NCBI GenBank assembly: GCA_016699165.1
Contig: CP064963.1
Coordinates: 2,356,001-2,420,000 of the forward strand
Length of the DNA: 64,000 nucleotides
Reading direction: 5' to 3'
Origin: Candidatus Melainabacteria bacterium
GTDB lineage: Bacteria > Cyanobacteriota > Vampirovibrionia > Obscuribacterales > Obscuribacteraceae
Below, one piece after another: positions 18,365 through 25,716 of this stretch. Made by a program: the position numbers and the translations under genes. Within the stretch, counting starts at the first letter, position 1, and every line of letters starts with the position of its first letter. The notes beneath the pieces were generated by a model. That model was not told the DNA's origin. It did not search any database and was given only the letters and a program-made list of their open reading frames with translations.

Positions 18365-20749
18365 TTGGGAATAACGTCGAAACTTTTTTTCTATTTCCTC
18401 ATTGTGATTATAGTCATGATGACCGGATGGACATGCAGTTCAACTTTGAACGAGTTTGTTCAAACACGCCTTGCAGCAGATCGAAAGGTGGGCGTGGCAG
18501 CCAAGAGAATGGCGGAAGATTTTCAGTTGGTGATAGCTATGTGTCGCCGTTTGGCGGGACAAATTTCATCAAATTCAGACTTTAAAAGCGCCGCTCTCAA
18601 AAAGAATTCCAATTCGATTGGCGATGAAATAAACAAAGTGTTCTCGCAAGAACGCTTCACTGGTGTCGGCTGCTTATTTGATAGAAGCGGCAAAGTAATA
18701 TTCAGCACCGAGCCTCCTGCTGCTGGTTTCAATGCTCAATCATTCGAATCTTTTCGCAATGTAGTGAGAGATGGAGAGACTTTTTGCAATTTTACAGAAC
18801 TAAGTCTCTCGCCGGGATTGAGCATCTCTTGCCTTGTTCCAATCACCGATCCTTCGGGAAATCTTTCCTGTGTTCTTGGCATTATTCAACCACTAAATAT
18901 GGAATTTTTGACCGGCGAAATGACCAAAATCAGCCTTGATGAAACTGACCCGATAAGCAACATGGACGTTCTTCTAATATCAAGCAGAGCAAATAGAATC
19001 GTCAGCATCACACCCAGTTTGGTCAGAAACGGGGGCAGTTTCATACCAGACTTGAGCAAAAATGGCGTGAAAGCAATTCCAGCTTCGCCTTATGGACTTC
19101 TAGCTCCACTACTGAAACCGTTCTTCCCAGTTGATCTTAAACGTGCCGACAAGAGTTTTGAAAAAGACAACCGCTGGTGGTATCAAGTTCCATTCATTAA
19201 TCCTGGAGACAAAAAGGAATATGCTCGAATAATACTATCTACCCCACTTGCCGACTCACCCACTAAATTCATTGGATCACTTGTTGCAGCGTTGGGGTTT
19301 GGTGTCGTAGCGGTTTTACTGAGCATAATTTTTTCGGTGGCAACCAATGCTCAAGTAAAAAAACCGCTACGTTTTTTGATTTCGCGCACCAAAGATATCG
19401 CTAACAAAAAAGCAATTATCCAATCACTCGACAAGCTAAATGGAGAGTGGGTGGAACTGGGAGAGCTGATTGATACAGCCGTTTCGACAATGCGCTCTTC
19501 GACCCAGAATTTAAAATCCAAAATGCACGATCAAAAAGAGGAACTTGCCGAGAAGAGCAAACAAGCTGAAGATGCCACACTCAAGCTAGAAGCTCTCGGC
19601 AAACAAATCAGTACTCAAACGAGACAAATTTCTGAAGTCTCAAAACAAATAAATCAAGCAAACAGACAAGCGGTAATACTGCAACACAAATTGGATGCTG
19701 TGCTTCAATCTTCCACTGAAGGCTTTTTGATTGTCGATCAATTCGGAAATGTGCTTTCGGCAAATCCAGTGTTTCTAAATTGGATTGGGCTATCCGAAGG
19801 ACAAACTTCAGGCAAGCTTTGCTTCGACCTAGTTCGACGTCCAGACGCGGGCAGAGCGAGTTTGGCAAGCGTTAATTTTGCACGTTCGACCGATCCAAAT
19901 ATTGTAATAAATAACTTCCACCCCGAAGGTGTAGTTTTTCATGCGAGCCAGGACAAAAAAGTAGAAGTGCTGACGCATCTTCAGCCTATTACCGGGGAAG
20001 ACAATCAAATTCAAGGTTACGTAATGGTTCTGCGCGATAAATCTTTGCGCAGCGAAAACGCGCAACTTCGCCAAGAGCTAGTAGCTATGCTCAAAGATGC
20101 GATTCGCTCACCGCTTGCAGTAAGCGAATCGCGCTGGAGCACCATCATGGCACAAGCTTCCACGAACATGCATCCGCAAGTGGCGCAGACTCTTGCCGAA
20201 TTACATTCGAATTATCAAAACTTGCTTGGAGTGGTTGATAGCTACCTGATGATGTATGGCGGAATCGTGCCGGAGCCTGTCGCACCGCGCGATTCTATAA
20301 TCATTTCGCGACTAGTTTCTGATTGTCTGGAAGAAGTGAGCCCTGTGGCACAGCAGCGTCAACTAATGCTGGACTATAAAGCGGCTACTGGTCTGCCTCA
20401 AGTTAGCACCAACAAAGAAGCGGTCAAAAGCATTCTCACCAATTCCTTGAACCGGCTGATCGATGCCACCGCACCCGGTGGGCGAGTGAGAGTGGAAAGT
20501 TCTATTCGCAACAAAGAAATGCGACTGAGCGTTACTAGTTCGGGACCTGGATTGCCCGAAGAAGAAATAACCGACATGTTTGCTGGCTTCATCGAAGGCA
20601 AACACACAGAGAACACATATAGCCAGCGCCTGTCAATGTATCTCGCTCGCAATAACGTGGAACGACTGGGCGGCAAAATTTGGGCTGAATCTGAAGCTGG
20701 GCGAGGCATCGGAATTTACTTTACCTTGCCTGTCCATATGTCGAGCTAA
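18365..20749 (+). CDS. Histidine-kinase-like membrane sensor, catalytically degenerate
   Basis: 794 residues. Membrane helices at about 7-27 and 303-326 enclose an extracytoplasmic sensor domain. A HAMP-like segment, coiled coil (375-440), PAS domain (440-555) and HK-like module follow. In the dimerisation box the sequence is KDAIRSPL, where family members read HELRTPL, so the phospho-acceptor His is Asp578. In the ATPase domain the G1 box is SSGPG (725-729), with Ser in place of the ATP-binding Asp. The N-box (NSLNRLIDAT) and C-terminal GIGIYFTLP are kept. It is therefore probably a pseudokinase that senses or scaffolds. The TTG start at 18365 is weakly supported. Confidence 0.8.
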   Translation: MGITSKLFFYFLIVIIVMMTGWTCSSTLNEFVQTRLAADRKVGVAAKRMAEDFQLVIAMCRRLAGQISSNSDFKSAALKKNSNSIGDEINKVFSQERFTGVGCLFDRSGKVIFSTEPPAAGFNAQSFESFRNVVRDGETFCNFTELSLSPGLSISCLVPITDPSGNLSCVLGIIQPLNMEFLTGEMTKISLDETDPISNMDVLLISSRANRIVSITPSLVRNGGSFIPDLSKNGVKAIPASPYGLLAPLLKPFFPVDLKRADKSFEKDNRWWYQVPFINPGDKKEYARIILSTPLADSPTKFIGSLVAALGFGVVAVLLSIIFSVATNAQVKKPLRFLISRTKDIANKKAIIQSLDKLNGEWVELGELIDTAVSTMRSSTQNLKSKMHDQKEELAEKSKQAEDATLKLEALGKQISTQTRQISEVSKQINQANRQAVILQHKLDAVLQSSTEGFLIVDQFGNVLSANPVFLNWIGLSEGQTSGKLCFDLVRRPDAGRASLASVNFARSTDPNIVINNFHPEGVVFHASQDKKVEVLTHLQPITGEDNQIQGYVMVLRDKSLRSENAQLRQELVAMLKDAIRSPLAVSESRWSTIMAQASTNMHPQVAQTLAELHSNYQNLLGVVDSYLMMYGGIVPEPVAPRDSIIISRLVSDCLEEVSPVAQQRQLMLDYKAATGLPQVSTNKEAVKSILTNSLNRLIDATAPGGRVRVESSIRNKEMRLSVTSSGPGLPEEEITDMFAGFIEGKHTENTYSQRLSMYLARNNVERLGGKIWAESEAGRGIGIYFTLPVHMSS

Positions 20750-20992
20750 TTTAATGCTTTGAAGAATTTTGCAAAAAATCAACTGACTGATAGAATGAGA
20801 ATAGCGTGTACTGGAATCAAAATTTATCAGTTTGCTCAACATTGATTTAATTTGTGGCAGATAAGCTCTAGCCACGAAAAACTTACTATTTTTTCGGTTC
20901 ATTATTAAAAGTCAGCCCCTCCAGGTTCCATTTCAGCTCAAATTGCTTTACCGTAAGTGATGAATCTGCATGAGCCTCCGCTAGAAAAAACG

Positions 20993-21006
20993 AACCGATA
21001 TCGGTT
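20993..21006. repeat. Dispersed palindrome core, pilin leader
   Basis: Exact 14-bp core with the right TATTTTT arm kept and the left arm altered. It lies 13 nt upstream of the pilin start codon, in the 5' leader. Confidence 0.95.
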
Positions 21007-21019
21007 TATTTTTGAGAAT

Positions 21020-21241
21020 ATGACAAAGCTAAGAATCAAAATTAGAAAATTCATTCGTCAAGAAGATGGACAAGGAATCTCTGAATACGGAGCCCTTTTA
21101 GCGTTCATTACAATCTTGATCGTTCTTGTTTTTGCCTTCGCTCCAGGAAAGCTCGGTCCGGCGGTTTCTGCCGCATTTTCTTCCGTAGCTCAAGAATTGA
21201 ATAATCAGTCTGACGCAGCAAGTTTCGCTAGTGGCTCCTGA
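21020..21241 (+). CDS. Flp/type IVb pilin-like protein
   Basis: 73 residues. A short basic leader ends in EDGQGISEYGALLAFITILIV, the type IVb pilin processing site (Gly before a segment with EY at +4/+5) running into the hydrophobic assembly helix. The prepilin peptidase would cut after a Gly in this site. The ATG at 21020 was chosen because the upstream frame (from 20957) translates the palindrome and is unlike a pilin leader. The 3' end overlaps the next gene by 11 nt, so the two are probably co-expressed. No tad assembly genes are present here. Confidence 0.8.
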   Translation: MTKLRIKIRKFIRQEDGQGISEYGALLAFITILIVLVFAFAPGKLGPAVSAAFSSVAQELNNQSDAASFASGS

Positions 21242-22769
21242 ACAAAGTAAGCAAAAATCTTCTTCACCTCTGCCTGACGTTGGCGACATCTTGTACATCT
21301 GCATAATGCAGATACTTTTATTTGGCCGGCCTTCTTACCTTTTTCAAGATTGCTCGATAGGTTGGCATTTAGCCTCCGGGCAGTACATTCTCGACCACGG
21401 ACAAATTCCTCGAACCGATATCGCTTCATTTTCTTTTTCAGATAAACCATGGGTTCCATACGAATGGTTTTTCGATTTGGTGGCGGCAATTTTGACGAAT
21501 TTGGGCGGCTTCAACCTGTTAGCAGTTTTTTGTGCATCCCTAATAGCTTTTGTATTCGTGAAAACCTATGACTGGCAACGAGCGCAAGGAGCCCTTCTTG
21601 CCTCATCAACCGCCGTAAGCATTATTGGCATATTCGCATCAGCCGTTCACTGGCTAGCCCGACCGCACATCGTCACATTTTTATGCTTTTCAATTTATTT
21701 GGCAGTTTTGCAAAAGTTCGAAAGCGGCAAAATCACTGGTCGCAAATTGCTCATCTTTCTTTGCATGACAATGCTTCTTTGGGTAAACTCGCATCCTGCT
21801 TTTCCGCTGGGACTGATTCTCATTGGCATTTACTTGATGAGCGCATTAATAAATCGCGCCGAGAAAGAGCAAGTTAAGTATCTGTTGATTGCACTTGCCA
21901 CCGCCAGTGCTACTACACTAATCAATCCTAACTTCTTCGAATTACATCTTTATATTCTCAACTATCTAAAAGGTACAGGCATTTTAGCCAATACTGAGGA
22001 ATTTCTCTCACCCATTTTTCATGGAAATATTCATGCGTTTTGTTTGGAGATATTGATCTTTATTCTGATTATGGCATTGTCTAAATATCGAGGAGCAGAA
22101 AAGATCCCCCTAAGTTCAGTGTTGACGACTCTTTTCACTCTTCACCTGGCGCTATCTGCAGTTCGCAATATACCAATTTTCGTACTGAGTGCCACACCTT
22201 TAATTGGATTCTTATTGCAAAAAAACGAATTAACAACTTCCGAAGATGGCGAATCCACAGGAAAATCCACCGGAATTTTTACTAAATTCAAACATAGTCT
22301 GGCTCAATTTGATGAACAAGAGAAATGTAGTAAAAAACGCATCTTGTCCATTTTATATACAATTTTGATCCTGGCTTTAGCTTTCACTCCAGCAATGAAA
22401 ACCGGCTTCAATGCAGAAACTACGCCGACAAAAACATTGGATTACATAGATAAAAATCTACGTCCAGAGCAAGTCGGCAACTGTGGTTTCAATTTGGATA
22501 ATTGGGGCGGATTATTACTATACAAGCTAAAAATGAAAGTATTTATCGATGATAGAGCGGATTTTTATGGACCAAACTATTACGGTAAATACGGCACCAT
22601 TGTTCAGACCGATCCAGGCTGGCAGCAGCTTTTAGACCAATACAAAATCAATTGGATTTTAATGCCCATCAATGCCAAGCTTGCCGCAGCATTATCTAGA
22701 GACTCTAAGTGGACTTTAGAAGCCAAAGATGATGCGTCAGTCATTTACCGTCGGCAGATACAAAACTAA
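21231..22769 (+). CDS. Polytopic membrane protein, glycosyltransferase-like
   Basis: 512 residues with about ten membrane helices and a soluble C-terminus (from about residue 400). The N-terminal loop has DCSIGWHLASGQYILDHGQIPRTD, similar to the first periplasmic loop of GT-C-type transferases and related uncharacterised membrane proteins, where an acidic residue is catalytic. The C-terminal part (VFIDDRADFYG) is shared among proteins often found beside them. Function is inferred only. The GTG start at 21231 lies within the pilin gene, hinting at pilin modification. Its 3' end overlaps the convergent gene at 22741 by 29 bp. Confidence 0.6.
   Translation: MAPEQSKQKSSSPLPDVGDILYICIMQILLFGRPSYLFQDCSIGWHLASGQYILDHGQIPRTDIASFSFSDKPWVPYEWFFDLVAAILTNLGGFNLLAVFCASLIAFVFVKTYDWQRAQGALLASSTAVSIIGIFASAVHWLARPHIVTFLCFSIYLAVLQKFESGKITGRKLLIFLCMTMLLWVNSHPAFPLGLILIGIYLMSALINRAEKEQVKYLLIALATASATTLINPNFFELHLYILNYLKGTGILANTEEFLSPIFHGNIHAFCLEILIFILIMALSKYRGAEKIPLSSVLTTLFTLHLALSAVRNIPIFVLSATPLIGFLLQKNELTTSEDGESTGKSTGIFTKFKHSLAQFDEQEKCSKKRILSILYTILILALAFTPAMKTGFNAETTPTKTLDYIDKNLRPEQVGNCGFNLDNWGGLLLYKLKMKVFIDDRADFYGPNYYGKYGTIVQTDPGWQQLLDQYKINWILMPINAKLAAALSRDSKWTLEAKDDASVIYRRQIQN
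21413..21426. repeat. Palindrome variant AACCGATATCGCTT
   Basis: Reverse complement of the AAGCGATATCGGTT variant seen at 14957 and 35597. It lies inside the membrane protein gene, encoding RTDIAS. Confidence 0.75.
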
Positions 22770-23793
22770 CTTCAAGTGGTGTTTCATACATCAAAATTTG
22801 ATGTTGAGAAATCTCCCCAGATAGCCTACACGCTTCAAAAAGCTTATTACATCCCCAGGTCTTTCGGTCATGCATACACCAAAAGATTGCTAAATAATTC
22901 TGCAAATATTTGCGACTGATACCATCAAATTTTTCTTTTAAAAATGCTTTGCATTTATCAATGCGCTTTTTCATTTTTTTTGAACATGGCTCAACACCTG
23001 AATTTTCAGCATCACTTAATAATTTTTGTTCTTTCGCGATGTAATAATCAGCAGGCAGTCTTTCTATAAGACCCATGTTTTCCAGATCAAATAGTGGCGA
23101 AGCCAAATCGTTGAACGATAAATTCAAACCATAAAGGATATGATCAAGGTGGATTTTTTCCTTACTGATTAAGTCATAGAGTTTTCTTTCAAGCTCGCTT
23201 AAGCTCTCAATTTTGGGCAAACTCAAATCTGTGATTTCGTGCTTCAATTGAGATTTTTTTGCTTCTTGACCTTTGAGATTTGCAATTCGTTGCTCCGCCT
23301 GAGGATGTTCATTAGCCGGAGTTAGACGACTTCTTTTTTTGAAAAGCACTAAGAATGCGGATGAGTCGACCGTCTTAGCTACAAGCTCCATCTTATCTTG
23401 TATCACCTTAGATAATTTCTTTAATATGGCCAAACAAGTTGAATAGGCAATCCCCAGATGTTTGTGTATTTGCAAACAGTTGAAAGTAAATCCCCGCTCC
23501 AAAAGCCAAATTAACTTTAAATGCGGACCCGCTTTTCGTACTCCGGCAAAAGCAGTGCCTGCAGTCAACGAAGATTTTTCCCCACAATTGTTGCAATGAT
23601 AATCTCGCGATCTAGAAATGCGTCTCAAATTATTACCTGCACAAGCTTTGCATTTGGCCCTTTTCAAAAGTCGACTCAAAAGTACTTCCATACAAACTTC
23701 CTCGGTCGAGAATTTCTTCTCAAACTCACGCAAGGCGAAAACGGCATCCTCGGCAATATTTGACGCATCAGTTTCTGGACGTTTCTTATTCAT
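22741..23793 (-). CDS. IS1595-like zinc ribbon fused to DprA-like winged helix
   Basis: 350 residues. The N-terminal part has a four-Cys zinc ribbon (CKACAGN ... YHCNNCGEKSSLTAGTAF) followed by LIWLLERGFTFNCLQIHKHLGIAYSTC, the N-terminal region of IS1595/ISXO2 transposases. In place of the central DDE catalytic core there is a winged helix like the DprA C-terminus (LSELERKLYDLI, HLDHILYGLNLSFNDLASPLFDLENMGLIERL split over about 55 residues). The end (FDGISRKYLQNYLAIF) resembles the last helix of the ISXO2 domain, but the acidic residues are lost. Transposition is unlikely; a domesticated DNA-binding role is inferred. A strong GGAGGTG SD sets the start at 23793. No terminal inverted repeats were seen. 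Confidence 0.65.
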   Translation of the reverse strand: MNKKRPETDASNIAEDAVFALREFEKKFSTEEVCMEVLLSRLLKRAKCKACAGNNLRRISRSRDYHCNNCGEKSSLTAGTAFAGVRKAGPHLKLIWLLERGFTFNCLQIHKHLGIAYSTCLAILKKLSKVIQDKMELVAKTVDSSAFLVLFKKRSRLTPANEHPQAEQRIANLKGQEAKKSQLKHEITDLSLPKIESLSELERKLYDLISKEKIHLDHILYGLNLSFNDLASPLFDLENMGLIERLPADYYIAKEQKLLSDAENSGVEPCSKKMKKRIDKCKAFLKEKFDGISRKYLQNYLAIFWCMHDRKTWGCNKLFEACRLSGEISQHQILMYETPLEVSFVSADGK

Positions 23794-23863
23794 ACGCCTC
23801 ACCTCCCTGTAATAGGTAAGACGAAAAAACGATGAAAAGAGTTCAATGAATGAACAAATCAAA

Positions 23864-23889
23864 AAAATAAACCGATATCGGTTTATTTT
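23864..23889. repeat. Dispersed palindrome, full-length copy (26 bp)
   Basis: Core 23870-23883 with both arms intact. It lies 24 nt past the stop of the minus-strand gene at 23914, again in terminator position, and upstream of the IS1595-like gene. Confidence 0.95.
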
Positions 23890-23913
23890 CGAATTAGGAT
23901 TGCCAAAATTTGG

Positions 23914-24630
23914 TTAGAAGCAGAAAACGCGGTCGCCACCACGTTCGATGGCGTGCTCTAATGATTCAAGCGCTTTGGCAAGTAGATCTTCGTAAGAGCC
24001 ACCGTGACGCGGATGGCTTGCTATTCCAAAACTTGCAGTAATTGAAAAGCTTTCCCAATTATAGGAAATCACCTGAGCTCCAATTTTTTTTCGAATTCTT
24101 TCTGCCACAAGAGCCGCTTGCGCTTGCTGCGTTTGAGCAAAAATGATAGCAAATTGGACTGGGCTATAAACGGCGCAAATATCTACTTCGCGAGTAGAAG
24201 TTCTAATTACATTTGCAATCACTTTAGAAATAGCGTCTCTTGTAAGCGGTCCATATTTATCGTAAATTTCATCGACTTTATCTACGCTGAAAAGACAAAT
24301 GCACATTTCCTGAGAATAGCGACTGGCACGCATTAACTCGGCTTGCATTTCTTTTACAAAAGCTTGATGATTTGGCAGTTCGGTCAGGGCATCTAAATGT
24401 GCCAATCTTTCAATTTCAATACCTTTTGATTTAATTGAAGAAAGCTCTTTTTCTCTTTCTTTTGAAAAGCTTTCTAATCGTCTTACTCTCTCTAAAGTAT
24501 CAGCCTTGGCTTGCAGTATTTCCTTCAATTGAGGTCGTCTTCCCTCAACGTCCTCCATAACCTGTGCGAAGGTCAATTCTTTAAAATCAAAAGATTTTGG
24601 GGTAGTAGAGGCAGTTTTATTTTCAGTCAT
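23914..24630 (-). CDS. GGDEF-domain protein with signature lost
   Basis: 238 residues. A helical N-terminus (about 30-75, coiled-coil-like) leads into a GGDEF fold: LAHLDALTELPNHQAFVKEM is the conserved entry helix and SFSITASFGIAS the conserved late strand. Where the GGDEF loop should be, the sequence is VYSPVQFAIIF, so no cyclase activity is expected. It may act as a regulatory or binding domain (inference). No receiver or membrane segment. Downstream on the same strand is a 26-bp palindrome; upstream lies the small ferredoxin gene. Confidence 0.8.
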   Translation of the reverse strand: MTENKTASTTPKSFDFKELTFAQVMEDVEGRRPQLKEILQAKADTLERVRRLESFSKEREKELSSIKSKGIEIERLAHLDALTELPNHQAFVKEMQAELMRASRYSQEMCICLFSVDKVDEIYDKYGPLTRDAISKVIANVIRTSTREVDICAVYSPVQFAIIFAQTQQAQAALVAERIRKKIGAQVISYNWESFSITASFGIASHPRHGGSYEDLLAKALESLEHAIERGGDRVFCF

Positions 24631-24646
24631 GGGAGATTAGAGTAGG

Positions 24647-24949
24647 TTATCGTTTTTTCTTATGCATTAAATTTAGCTTTCCCTCTGGAGAGCTGCCATC
24701 AACGTGACATCGGATAATATCCAGACAATCATCTTTGGTGACCTTTAAATAGCTATGCCCATCTGGCTTAAATTTGACCACAGGTCCATGCTCACATAGG
24801 CCAAAACAATCAGATTTTTTCAGTTGGAAGATTTCATCGAGTTCGCACTCTTCGATAAGCATTTTTAGCTGCTTGAAGACAGAAGGACTGTTGCGTTTAT
24901 TACAGTGCTTTCCATTTACGCAGACAAGCAATTTACTCGCAAAACCCAA
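24647..24949 (-). CDS. Thioredoxin-like [2Fe-2S] ferredoxin
   Basis: 100 residues. Cysteines in LLVCVNGKHCNKR and SDCFGLCEHGPVV match the four-Cys pattern of the thioredoxin-fold [2Fe-2S] ferredoxins (Shethna type or NuoE C-terminal type). It likely carries electrons in the cytoplasm; the partner is unknown. The assigned start is a TTG at 24949 with weak SD support, so the true N-terminus may differ by a few residues. It lies 16 nt upstream of the degenerate GGDEF gene on the same strand, and could be in the same transcript. Confidence 0.8.
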   Translation of the reverse strand: MGFASKLLVCVNGKHCNKRNSPSVFKQLKMLIEECELDEIFQLKKSDCFGLCEHGPVVKFKPDGHSYLKVTKDDCLDIIRCHVDGSSPEGKLNLMHKKKR

Positions 24950-24996
24950 ATTTCTAGCCCTCAGAGAATCCGCTTGACAAACACCTATAATAAAGA

Positions 24997-25650
24997 CTAT
25001 TTGGTCTCTTGTGGCTTAATTTCTGTAAAGTTGTAACCAAGTTCTCGCGATTTGGCTTTGTCAGAGGCTGATAGCTTCTCTTTTCCCATCTCTCTAAAGC
25101 ACTGACTACGCACAAAATAAAATTGGGCAGCGTCTTTGTCTTTTAACTTCTGAATGGCAATGGTCAGGTCACGAACCGCTTCTTTGTGTTCACCCAGGTA
25201 AAAGAGAGCAACACCTCTGTTACCAAAAGCAGAGTAAAAGGTGGGGTCCTTTTCGATTGCCTTGCTACAGTCAACCATGGCAGGCTCATATTGTTTCAAA
25301 TTTATCAGCGCGCAGGCTCGATTAACATACCCGAAAACGTTATCTTTATTCAGCTTCAAAGCGGCCGTAGCATCCGCCAGCGCTTGCTCGTTCTCATTTT
25401 TTTGTAAATGCAAATTGGACTTGAATACATAGGCATTGTCATTGCGCGGATCTAACTCAAGTGCTCGTTGAAACATTTGAGCAGCTTCATCATATTTTCG
25501 CTCAGATAGAAGCTTGCTGCCCTTTTCGACCATTGATTGCGCAGTTTCTTTCAAAGCCTTGACGTGACTTTCCCCTCTATACGAGCAAGAGCACAAAGTC
25601 GTGCAAATAATTAGAGCTAGGCTTATAAAAGATAAGAATAATTTGGGCAT
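24997..25650 (-). CDS. TPR-repeat lipoprotein
   Basis: A signal sequence ending in TLCSC is a lipobox. Four or five tetratricopeptide repeats follow (for example ERKYDEAAQMFQRALELDPRNDNAY and LKQYEPAMVDCSKAIEKDPTFYSAF), a protein-protein interaction scaffold on the cell envelope. 217 residues from ATG 25650. The frame opens upstream to 25692, but the signal peptide begins best at MPKLFLSF. No clear SD. Confidence 0.85.
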   Translation of the reverse strand: MPKLFLSFISLALIICTTLCSCSYRGESHVKALKETAQSMVEKGSKLLSERKYDEAAQMFQRALELDPRNDNAYVFKSNLHLQKNENEQALADATAALKLNKDNVFGYVNRACALINLKQYEPAMVDCSKAIEKDPTFYSAFGNRGVALFYLGEHKEAVRDLTIAIQKLKDKDAAQFYFVRSQCFREMGKEKLSASDKAKSRELGYNFTEIKPQETK

Positions 25651-25716
25651 AAAAACACGCCAGAACAACCGCCTAATCTTATCAGGTCCCAACTAGCAGA
25701 GAGTAAATGTGTTGGC

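Noticed and set aside
22741..23793. Active insertion sequence
   Set aside because: No terminal inverted repeats or target duplication were seen, and the catalytic core is missing.
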